This document shows positions 15,377-22,669 of a stretch of 38,091 bases of DNA, piece by piece; the first letter of the stretch is position 1; the number at the start of each line of letters is the position of its first letter. The translations under genes and the position numbers were made by a program. The notes beneath the pieces were generated by a model. That model worked only from the letters and a program-made list of their open reading frames with translations, was not told the DNA's origin and made no database searches. The DNA is taken from the NCBI GenBank assembly GCA_021820245.1, contig JAKADT010000002.1, positions 1 to 38,091 of the forward strand, written 5' to 3'. Source of the DNA: Thermoplasmata archaeon. Lineage in GTDB: Archaea; Thermoplasmatota; Thermoplasmata; Thermoplasmatales; Thermoplasmataceae.

Positions 15377-16439
15377 ATGTTTTCTGGAGTTAAAATTACC
15401 AGAACCTTACCTTTCTACATACAGGGCAAATTATGTGGAAGAAGGAGATAGATTTTTCATCATTGTAACGGGGAAATGGGGTGGAAAACTGAGAAACTGT
15501 GGATATGCCTTTGTCCATGGAAAAGTTTATGCCGCAAAGGAAGAAATGATTGATGCGGTAATTAATCGCTTCAGGGAAAAATACGGTTCCGGTCACCTGA
15601 ATTCTCACCAGATGGATGCTGGTACAGGGTTTATCCTTGAAAGATCCGATCACGTTCAAAGAAGCAGATACGATATCTTAGGAATAGAATTTGACCAGGT
15701 ATCAAAAGATTATGATGCTTCGATCAGGAGCAATCCTGTTGAAATTTATATGCGAAGTAGAACATCCGAGGTACTATCTCTACTTGCTAGAGATGGAATG
15801 TCAATCCTTGAAATTGGCTGCGGAACTTTAGTTGAGTCCTCGACCATCAAATCAAAAGTATCCTTAACATGTGCGGAAATCTCAAACCAGATGCTGAGCA
15901 TTGCAGGCGAGAGATCCAGATCAATTGGAAACATAAGACTGGAATTACTGAAAGTTTCATCTGGAAACATCAGAACAGATCAGAAATTTGATATCATATT
16001 CACAACATATGGCTACCTCGATCTGGAAGACATGAATACTATTGAGGCCACATTAAAGGAAAATCTAAAGATTGGAGGATTATTTATTGGCGCCTACTGG
16101 AACCGGTTTGGAATTATTGACATTTTCCTTTCCATACTCCTTGGCAGATTTAAGTACGTCAGAGAAAAATTGAGGGGTCTGGTTTTACCCGACTTTTCAA
16201 GGTTTTCTACAGCAACCAGACCAAAGAAACCACTAGATTTCTCCAGACTCAGTGGATTTTCGGATGTTCAGAGGAAGGGCGTTTGCACTATGATTCCACC
16301 ATATAATTTCTTGCGCATTGTAAAACACCTCGCGAATAAACGGATGCCATTTGACCTGGACAGAGCCACATCTTCGTTGCCCATCATCAAGAATTTCGCA
16401 GATTACATAATAGTTGTACTGAGGAGAGAACATGACTGA
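15357..16439 (+). CDS. Fusion of an N-terminal split-barrel-like domain with a SAM methyltransferase (copy 2)
   Basis: About 360 residues. Residues about 1-95 form an extra domain: EEGDRFFIIVTGKWGGKLRNCGY, then AKEEMIDAVINRFREKYG, reminiscent of the pyridoxamine-oxidase-like flavin split barrel. This is a resemblance, not a secure match. Residues about 110-355 are a methyltransferase: EFDQVSKDYDASIRSNP, then ILEIGCGTLVESS and FDIIFTTYGYLDLED. Its C-terminal region parallels the previous gene, with a similar IPPYNF segment. The ATG at 15357 overlaps the preceding stop; an in-frame ATG at 15339 is less likely. The gene overlaps the next start by eight bases, so the run is translated as a unit. 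Confidence 0.75.
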   Translation: MFSRKSECFLELKLPEPYLSTYRANYVEEGDRFFIIVTGKWGGKLRNCGYAFVHGKVYAAKEEMIDAVINRFREKYGSGHLNSHQMDAGTGFILERSDHVQRSRYDILGIEFDQVSKDYDASIRSNPVEIYMRSRTSEVLSLLARDGMSILEIGCGTLVESSTIKSKVSLTCAEISNQMLSIAGERSRSIGNIRLELLKVSSGNIRTDQKFDIIFTTYGYLDLEDMNTIEATLKENLKIGGLFIGAYWNRFGIIDIFLSILLGRFKYVREKLRGLVLPDFSRFSTATRPKKPLDFSRLSGFSDVQRKGVCTMIPPYNFLRIVKHLANKRMPFDLDRATSSLPIIKNFADYIIVVLRREHD

Positions 16440-17361
16440 AAAAGCAGTCAATGAATTCAGCATAATTATACCGACACACAATAGATACGAAAAGCTTTCG
16501 GCACTGCTCAGGAGTATTGAAGATCACTATATTGACCAGATAAGGGAGATCATAATAATAGACGATTCTGATCCACCGGGCAGAATAGATTGCTGCAAGA
16601 AAATCAGGCTTATTCATGTGAAGGTGTCCTTCAGGATCTTCATTTCTCTGGCGAAGGATATAGGGGCTTTCCTTGCAACATCAGATCATCTTTTTTTCAT
16701 AGATGATGATAATATAATTGGGACGGATACTTTCTTGCCTGTTATTGAGGCATTTTCATCACAGAAAAACGTTGGAGCGGTTATGCCCTCCGTCATGTAT
16801 CTTGCAAATCCAGAATTGGTGTGGGTATATGCCACCCCATTCAAACCTGGAAAATGGAGCCATGAACTGATTGGTAGAAATAAAATACGAAAAAATGAAC
16901 TTGAAAACAGGATCTATGAAGTGGACGCTCTTCCAAATTCCAGCATGATATCCAAAAAAGCTCTTCTGGGGGTCAATGGCTTCAGTTCTCGCCTGAAGAT
17001 AAACAGCTCAGGAGATCTGGTCCTGAAATTGAAATCAGCGGGGTTTAAGGTTCTTGCCACATCATATGCCAGAATATACCATGATGTGCCCCTCCCGGGA
17101 AAATTCGGCTACTGGTCTGCTCATGGACGTGACGATCCTGATAGGGTCAGACATGAGATTTCAAACTGGTTCATTTATATGATGGAGGTTCATTCCGGTG
17201 AGAGTTTTTTCATATCCAGAGCCATTTTACATTCTCTAAGGTTCATTCTTCCAAACCTGCTAACCTACATATTACTGGGAGGGGAAAAAAAGAAAGAATT
17301 GATCTTCAATCTCTCATTGGGGCTTATTGATTCATTCCGCCAGCTTAAGCTTAAGGAATAA
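16432..17361 (+). CDS. Family 2 glycosyltransferase
   Basis: 309 residues. The GT-A core is clear: FSIIIPTHNRYEKLSALLRSI, then EIIIIDDSDPPG, the metal-binding FFIDDDNIIG (Asp-Asp-Asp), and a C-terminal hydrophobic stretch (RFILPNLLTYILLG) that may touch the membrane. The acceptor region around DALPNSSMISKKALLGVNGF is also typical. GAGGAG lies six bases before the ATG and the start overlaps the previous stop, so it is the last gene of the plus-strand run. Its 3' end overlaps the convergent methyltransferase gene by 30 bases. Confidence 0.92.
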   Translation: MTEKAVNEFSIIIPTHNRYEKLSALLRSIEDHYIDQIREIIIIDDSDPPGRIDCCKKIRLIHVKVSFRIFISLAKDIGAFLATSDHLFFIDDDNIIGTDTFLPVIEAFSSQKNVGAVMPSVMYLANPELVWVYATPFKPGKWSHELIGRNKIRKNELENRIYEVDALPNSSMISKKALLGVNGFSSRLKINSSGDLVLKLKSAGFKVLATSYARIYHDVPLPGKFGYWSAHGRDDPDRVRHEISNWFIYMMEVHSGESFFISRAILHSLRFILPNLLTYILLGGEKKKELIFNLSLGLIDSFRQLKLKE

Positions 17362-18000
17362 GTTATTTTTTAACTTCCACAGCCTTGCTGTTAAGAGGTC
17401 TATTTCGCTGAGAAAAGACATTTTATTGAACTTCCTACCGATCCTATTATCAAATAAGCCCGTTCCAAATATCCCTTCAAGTTTGAATCTCTGATCCAGG
17501 TAACGTTCGATTGGTCCAGCAAAAACTCTGTGGTGACCATTTTCATGTTCAATTTCCTCTATTTCTTTCATTTCCCTTATTTTCGACAGAGGCGAGTATG
17601 GTACAGAAACAACAACAGTTGCACCTTTCTGGCCAACTCTGCAGATTTCATTGTATACCAGTGTCGGGTTCTGTATGTGATGCATAACCCTGATCATTAC
17701 TATGAGATCAAAGAATCTGCTGCTAAAAGGGAGGTTAAAGAAATTACATTGCACCAAATTGGTTCTGGTCAATCGTTTCTTCGCCTCTGCCAGGTTTCTG
17801 GTGGAGTAGTCTACCATGTAAGTCTCTTCGCTAATTCTCTCCAGAACTGAAGTTATTCTTCCAAATCCGCCTCCAAGTTCCAGTGTTCTCTTTGGGTGAC
17901 CGGCGAGTTTTATAATCAGTTTCCTTTCAGCTAGATTCTGTATTTCTCTGCCTTTCCATTCACTCAGGTAGTCGTAATTTTCATAATCTGGAGGTTCCAC
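17332..18000 (-). CDS. SAM-dependent methyltransferase (glycan island, copy 3)
   Basis: About 222 residues. Motif I reads TLELGGGFGRITSVLE, with a Gly replacing the usual Cys or Ser. YMVDYSTRNLAEAKKRL is motif II, FFDLIVMIRVMHHIQNP motif IV, and VVVSVPYSP follows. It is closest in style to Methyltransf_11 enzymes. A strong minus-strand TATA box (18022-18032) predicts transcription from about 18000, exactly at an in-frame GTG; a TTG at 18015 is the alternative. Its last ten codons overlap the convergent glycosyltransferase gene around the palindrome CTTAAGCTTAAG. Confidence 0.85.
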   Translation of the reverse strand: MEPPDYENYDYLSEWKGREIQNLAERKLIIKLAGHPKRTLELGGGFGRITSVLERISEETYMVDYSTRNLAEAKKRLTRTNLVQCNFFNLPFSSRFFDLIVMIRVMHHIQNPTLVYNEICRVGQKGATVVVSVPYSPLSKIREMKEIEEIEHENGHHRVFAGPIERYLDQRFKLEGIFGTGLFDNRIGRKFNKMSFLSEIDLLTARLWKLKNNLFLKLKLAE

Positions 18001-18021
18001 ACTATAGAGGTACAATATAAT

Positions 18022-18032
18022 CCATATATAAA
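18022..18032 (-). promoter_or_regulatory. TATA box of the 17332-18000 methyltransferase
   Basis: The minus strand reads TTTATATATGG, centred about 27 bases before the GTG at 18000. Confidence 0.55.
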
Positions 18033-18612
18033 TATCTCAATCTCTCGTGCGGGTAAACTCTCAGTCATTAAAATCAGGTTCATCCCACTTTATTGTGGAC
18101 ATCTCATTCTAATTTCGGGAATATGTGGACGAAGACTTAGAACCAGTGTGATACATAACTCCTGACAAAGACTGCCCAGAAGAATGAAAGGAAACTGGGA
18201 AAAGCATTCCTGAAGATAAGATGATGTATTATTCAGGCCCTTAGAATATCTTCCCGACTGCAATAATGGGATGCAGTCTTGTGGATATAAAGCAGACCGG
18301 GAATACTCAAGAACATGGGAATACCTGATTACATGAAATCGGTCATGTGGACTTCCAGTGTGGCATACGAATTTGGAAAGTACCGGAAAGGATTGATGGA
18401 AGTTTCAGTCCACCCATTACCCGGGAAGAGGATTGCTGGGTTTGTGGATGAGGGTAAGAGAGATCCTGTTTCTGGAAAGCAGGGAAATGACCCACATCAG
18501 GATAACACTTTGGAAACAGCCCTCAGTGCATGGAATACAGAACCGAAACAGGGATCATTAAACGGTGTGAGGCATGACGGCCTTCTGCTGGATTAGGAGT
18601 TCGTTAGACCCA
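18033..18612. other. Gene-poor stretch with a possible pseudogene frame
   Basis: No recognised gene. A plus-strand frame (18315-18596; 93 codons, contains PLPGKRIAGFVDEGKRDPVSG) has no TATA box or ribosome site and no family I know; it may be chance or decayed coding DNA. A perfect 7-bp inverted repeat (GACTGCA at 18256-18262, TGCAGTC at 18272-18278) lies just before it. This marks the right border of the glycan island. Confidence 0.35.
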
Positions 18613-19836
18613 TCAGGATTCGGAATTTATCATCCTGTGAAGGCTCTCCTGGCATCTTTTACGGATTGCCTCCACGTCATCTCTCTTGCCGGTTAGCTTC
18701 CCATTTTTCATTACAGGACCCAGCAGGTTCTCAACCATGTTCCCACAACTGCATTCGTATTTACCGTAATTCGAGGGTTTCACAATTACAGATCCACAGG
18801 ACTGACACTTGTATACATTTTTTCCTCCGGAATATTTGCCCCTCTTTGCCAGGCTGGTTCCCTCAACCTCAACAATGTCCATTGCAAAATCATATGGCTT
18901 TGCAGATGCTATTGATGTGCCGATTCCAAAAGCCTCTGCGCCAGCTTCCTTAAGTTCCAGTATGTTTTCGGCATTGAGCCCTCCTGAGACCATTATCTTC
19001 ACGTTTCTGAAGCCTCTCAGATCAAGCTCCCACCTTACCTCCCTGATTAATGACGGGAAATTACCTCTCCGTGAAGATGGAGTATCAAGTCTGATATAAT
19101 CCACGTTGTTTATTGTTTCCGCAGCCCTGATGGCCGCAAATTTCTCGTCCATGAACGTATCTATGAGGAGCACCCTTTTCTGTCCATTGCCGTTGTCACT
19201 GGCGGAAAGTTTCCATGCTGCCTCATCACCCACAAGTATTGAAAGAGCATGAGGCATTGTGCCGACCGGTTTCTGACCGATCAGTTCTGCTCCAAGAATG
19301 CCAGAAACACCAACAGCACCGCCTATGTAAGCTGCTCTGTCGATCATAGGTGAGATTGAGGGGTGCATTCTCCTAATGCCGAAGGAATAGAATGGTGTTT
19401 CACCAAGTATCTGTTTGATCCTGGCTGAATATGTGCATATGCCCGTAGCCTGGCAGAGGAACCCAAGCAAGGAAGTTTCAAATTTACCGAATTCTGAATA
19501 TTTGCCTTCAAACCTCATTACTGGAACAGGAATGCCATTGTCATCTCTGGGTTTAACTATGGAGCCCTCTGGAATTGAATAAATATCGACATTCACCCCA
19601 TCCATGAGCGTCAGAACTTCGTCCAGGCCGCAAAAAACAAACCAGTTTCCAAGAGGGCCAGATACAGTAATCTCGGCAACTACCTTTTTATCCGAACCGG
19701 ATCTGTGGAGTTCTTCCAGTGTGCGTGTGAAGTAAATATCCGAAGCCAGACCCATTCTTATCTGTTCATCAGTAGCTGTATTGAACCTGACCTCTTTTCT
19801 GGAATCGCTTTTTGCTTCCGTTTTGACATCTTTCAT
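18613..19836 (-). CDS. pncB: Nicotinate phosphoribosyltransferase (archaeal type)
   Basis: 407 residues. It makes nicotinate mononucleotide from nicotinate and phosphoribosyl pyrophosphate in the Preiss-Handler route to NAD. An N-terminal domain is followed by a barrel with the conserved FETSLLGFLCQATGI, SFGIRRMHP, VGTMPHALSILVGDE, LDTPSSRRGNF and the phosphate-binding MVSGGLNAENI. The C-terminus carries four cysteines (YKCQSCG, then YECSCG), the zinc-knuckle feature described for the Thermoplasma acidophilum enzyme. Downstream of nicotinamidase on the same strand, with GGGGGG five bases before the ATG. The intergenic RNA may fold (see findings). Confidence 0.95.
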   Translation of the reverse strand: MKDVKTEAKSDSRKEVRFNTATDEQIRMGLASDIYFTRTLEELHRSGSDKKVVAEITVSGPLGNWFVFCGLDEVLTLMDGVNVDIYSIPEGSIVKPRDDNGIPVPVMRFEGKYSEFGKFETSLLGFLCQATGICTYSARIKQILGETPFYSFGIRRMHPSISPMIDRAAYIGGAVGVSGILGAELIGQKPVGTMPHALSILVGDEAAWKLSASDNGNGQKRVLLIDTFMDEKFAAIRAAETINNVDYIRLDTPSSRRGNFPSLIREVRWELDLRGFRNVKIMVSGGLNAENILELKEAGAEAFGIGTSIASAKPYDFAMDIVEVEGTSLAKRGKYSGGKNVYKCQSCGSVIVKPSNYGKYECSCGNMVENLLGPVMKNGKLTGKRDDVEAIRKRCQESLHRMINSES

Positions 19837-19841
19837 TTAAT

Positions 19842-19874
19842 CCCCCCAAAAAGACCTCCAGCATTAGCTGGGGG
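19842..19874 (-). promoter_or_regulatory. Hairpin and alternative pairing at the pncA-pncB junction
   Basis: On the minus strand CCAGC-TAAT-GCTGG forms a stem (19858-19871) with the pncA stop codon in its loop, and the 3' arm runs into GGAGG. A CCCCC on its 5' side (19870-19874) could instead pair with the GGGGGG (19842-19847) that acts as ribosome site for pncB. Two exclusive foldings are possible; function is unproven. Confidence 0.3.
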
Positions 19875-20445
19875 TAGTTGACGTTGATATCTCCTCTTCA
19901 AACTCTCTTGCCCTAATGATATCGGCACCATAATTCTTTCTCATGAATTCAAGTGCCATATTGTGATTTTTCTCATCTATGGAAGAGCAGAGATCTGAAA
20001 TTATTTTTATGCCAAAATACCTGAAAAAAGCCCCAGCAGCAGAATGTTGCACACATATGTCAGTACTTATTCCGCTGATATAGACATGATCCACACCTGA
20101 TGCACGAAGATATCCCTCAAGATCAGACTGGAAAAAGGAGTCAAAGTGTCTTTTCCTTATTCTCTGACCACCATACTCCTTCAGTGAACCGTAAAGTTCT
20201 GATGCGGGGGTTCCCTGAAGGCAGTGTTCACCCCAAACCCTGAATTCCGGGTCTCCGGGGATGTGGGTATCCAGGGTGAACACTATCTGAATTAATCCAT
20301 CAATTCTTTTTATAAGCTCTGCTGTCTTTACTGCCACCCTAACTGATCTTTCTGATCCGAATCTTCCAGAGACGAAATCATTCACCAGATCGACAATTAT
20401 CCATGCAGCTTTAATCCCTGATCCACCATTCAACCTGCTTTCCAT
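19864..20445 (-). CDS. pncA: Nicotinamidase (isochorismatase-like hydrolase)
   Basis: 193 residues, cysteine hydrolase of the isochorismatase superfamily. The triad is Asp19 in WIIVDLVNDF, Lys98 in RKRHFDSF and Cys131 in SGISTDICVQHSAAG. The metal-site pattern DTH plus His74 in WGEHCLQGTPASEL marks it as a nicotinamidase rather than an isochorismatase. It deamidates nicotinamide to nicotinate, the substrate of the next gene's product, so the pair completes NAD salvage. The start lies inside the cysS 3' end (35-base overlap), with GAGGTG eight bases before the ATG. Confidence 0.92.
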   Translation of the reverse strand: MESRLNGGSGIKAAWIIVDLVNDFVSGRFGSERSVRVAVKTAELIKRIDGLIQIVFTLDTHIPGDPEFRVWGEHCLQGTPASELYGSLKEYGGQRIRKRHFDSFFQSDLEGYLRASGVDHVYISGISTDICVQHSAAGAFFRYFGIKIISDLCSSIDEKNHNMALEFMRKNYGADIIRAREFEEEISTSTTPS

Positions 20446-21787
20446 TATCCTGCACCTCTATGCCAGCCTCCATTAGCCTTCCCCTTATTAGATCCGAGAG
20501 GGCATAGTTTTTCTCCTCCCTGAGTCTTCTTCTCAGATCCAGAATGAGATCTACTGCCTCTTTCAACACCCCGGAATTCTCAATGTGTACCAAAACACCT
20601 GTAAATGAGTTAAACCATTCAAAAACTGAAGAAATTTCATCAACGGACGCTTTCGAGAGATCTGGAAAATCATGATATGCCTTTCCAGCCAGATCCATGA
20701 TAATTCTGAAAGCAAGGCGAAAGTTGAAATCTCCATCCATTGCTTCCTTTATCCCATCACGGAAAGGAGTGACATCAATCTCCAGGTCTCCGTATGCACT
20801 GTTGTGGTTCTTGAGTCTTCTGTAAATGATGTCAAGATAATGTGTATTTTTTCGTGCTTCCTCCATGAGACTTTCAGAGAAATCTATGGTGCTGCGGTAG
20901 TTTCCATTTAGCATTGCAAATCTAACCTCACGGGGATTGTATCTTTTCAGAAGTTCACTAATTGTTATGAAATTACCAAGAGACTTGGACATCTTCTCCC
21001 CATTCAGGGTGACCATACCGGTATGTATCCAGTATCTTGCAAGATATTCTTTCCCTGATATCGATCTCATCTGGGCTATTTCAGCCTCATGGTGTGGAAA
21101 TATGAGGTCAGAACCGCCACCGTGTATGTCATATTCCTGTCCGAAGTAAGTCTCCGTTATTGCAGTATCCTCAATATGCCATCCAGGTCTGCCCTTTCCC
21201 CAGGGAGAATCCCATGCTGGTTCTCCCGGTTTCTGTAATTTCCACAGTGCGAAGTCTTTCTGGTCCGCTTTGTTGGTATTCTCAGAAACTCTTGTTCCGG
21301 AAACCAGATCCTCTGACCTCTGATTTGAAAGCCTTCCGTAGTCCTTAAATGATCTGACATTGAAGTAAACACCATCGCCTGCAGAATATGCATGCCCATT
21401 TTCCATGAGTCTTGATATCTGGCTTATTATTTCTTCGATATATTCTGTGGCTTTTGCATACAGGTTTATACTGTCCACACGAAGGCTGTTCATAAGGGAT
21501 AGGTATTCCATAGTGTATTTTTCAGCCACTGAAAGCGCACTTGAATCTGTTTCGTTTGCCTTCTTTATTATCTTATCATCTATATCAGTTATATTCTGAA
21601 GGTAAAATAAAGAATAGCCGGATGACACCAGATATTTTGCAATACTGTCAAAAATTATGTAGGTCCTCGCGTGCCCTATGTGGAAGCTTTCCTGTACAGT
21701 GGGGCCACATACGTACATATTGACCCTTCTGCCCCTCAGGGGGCGAAACTCCTCAATTTCCCCGGACAAACTGTTTTTGAACCTCAT
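20411..21787 (-). CDS. cysS: Cysteinyl-tRNA synthetase
   Basis: 458 residues, class I synthetase. The HIGH motif is at 36-39 (SFHIGHART) preceded by VCGPTV with zinc-ligand Cys27. The KMSKS motif is at 265-269 (GEKMSKSLGN). HGGGSDLIFPHHEAEIAQ supplies the His and Glu zinc ligands. Where many enzymes have a second zinc ligand Cys in GWHIECSAM, this one reads GWHIEDTAI with Asp207. A helical DALR-type domain and short C-terminal tail complete it. It charges tRNA-Cys in the cytoplasm. It is first of a three-gene unit with nicotinamidase and nicotinate phosphoribosyltransferase. Confidence 0.96.
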   Translation of the reverse strand: MRFKNSLSGEIEEFRPLRGRRVNMYVCGPTVQESFHIGHARTYIIFDSIAKYLVSSGYSLFYLQNITDIDDKIIKKANETDSSALSVAEKYTMEYLSLMNSLRVDSINLYAKATEYIEEIISQISRLMENGHAYSAGDGVYFNVRSFKDYGRLSNQRSEDLVSGTRVSENTNKADQKDFALWKLQKPGEPAWDSPWGKGRPGWHIEDTAITETYFGQEYDIHGGGSDLIFPHHEAEIAQMRSISGKEYLARYWIHTGMVTLNGEKMSKSLGNFITISELLKRYNPREVRFAMLNGNYRSTIDFSESLMEEARKNTHYLDIIYRRLKNHNSAYGDLEIDVTPFRDGIKEAMDGDFNFRLAFRIIMDLAGKAYHDFPDLSKASVDEISSVFEWFNSFTGVLVHIENSGVLKEAVDLILDLRRRLREEKNYALSDLIRGRLMEAGIEVQDNGKQVEWWIRD

Positions 21788-21893
21788 TTCAAGATAGTAT
21801 TATTCATTGATTCATAAACTGTTTCATTCATCCATGGATTGCCTCAATTATGAGGGAATTAGATCCAGATTGACCTTTTACTCAAATTTAGTT

Positions 21894-22466
21894 TCAAAGG
21901 GGAAATGCACGGTTAAGATTTGGTGTGACTATGAAGGAACCTATGCAAAGAACTTTTCTTTCACTCACATCTATTGCTGACATTGACGCATTCCTTATGT
22001 CGATGCCATAACTTTCCTCCTCGTTTAGATCCAGGAAACTGGAAACAGCTGCTCTTATTGGAAGTGCGTGACTCACGAGTACATAATTTCCATCATACGC
22101 ATTGAAAATCTCCTGAAAGCGATTAACATGGGACTCCCAGCTTTCCATTCCCAGTTCCCTTCTCGTCATCCCCCAAATTTCGGAAACGCTCCTGTTGTTG
22201 TAATTCCCAAGTCCGGATTCCCTGATCCTGGAATCAACAACGTAAGGTATCCCCACAAATTCGCTTATTATTTCCGCAGTCTGTCTTGTCCTGAGAATTG
22301 GACTGGATATTATTCCATCAAACTTGAAATCACAAATCTGTTCTGCGATGAATTTCGCCTGATCTCTTCCCTTTTCCGTAAGCGGGTATTTCTCAACGTC
22401 TTCCGAGATCAGGTTTTTGACATTTGCCTCACTTTCTCCGTGCCTGATAAGAATAGCAATTTTCAT
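21894..22466 (-). CDS. Histidine phosphatase (phosphoglycerate mutase-like) family protein
   Basis: 190 residues from the ATG at 22466. The catalytic RHG motif opens the protein (ILIRHGESEAN; His near residue 9), followed by ISSPILRTRQTAEII and a second catalytic His in YVLVSHALPIRAAV. The fold covers cofactor-dependent phosphoglycerate mutases and broad phosphatases such as CobC. The short length and lone context favour a phosphatase. An in-frame upstream extension to 22541 exists, but the TATA box at 22489-22496 places transcription at 22466. Confidence 0.88.
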   Translation of the reverse strand: MKIAILIRHGESEANVKNLISEDVEKYPLTEKGRDQAKFIAEQICDFKFDGIISSPILRTRQTAEIISEFVGIPYVVDSRIRESGLGNYNNRSVSEIWGMTRRELGMESWESHVNRFQEIFNAYDGNYVLVSHALPIRAAVSSFLDLNEEESYGIDIRNASMSAIDVSERKVLCIGSFIVTPNLNRAFPL

Positions 22467-22488
22467 CGTAACATGGTATTCGTTCATC

Positions 22489-22496
22489 GTATAATC
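22489..22496 (-). promoter_or_regulatory. TATA box of the histidine phosphatase gene
   Basis: Minus-strand GATTATAC is centred about 26 bases before the ATG at 22466. It rules out the longer upstream frame as start. Confidence 0.5.
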
Positions 22497-22669
22497 TTTT
22501 GATTGTGGTTGAACCTCCCAGGTTCTTCTGACATCTTTCACTCATGCGGAACAACTGATCATTCAGCACAGCTAACAGAGTACCTTTGGGCATATATCAA
22601 TTCAAGTCCATGGAGATTCTGCCGGTAACCGTTGAAATGTGGATCTGCCATTATTAGATATTAATTATG

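Noticed and set aside
18315-18596. 93-codon frame as a real gene
   Set aside because: No promoter, ribosome site or recognised family; noted only as possible decayed coding DNA.
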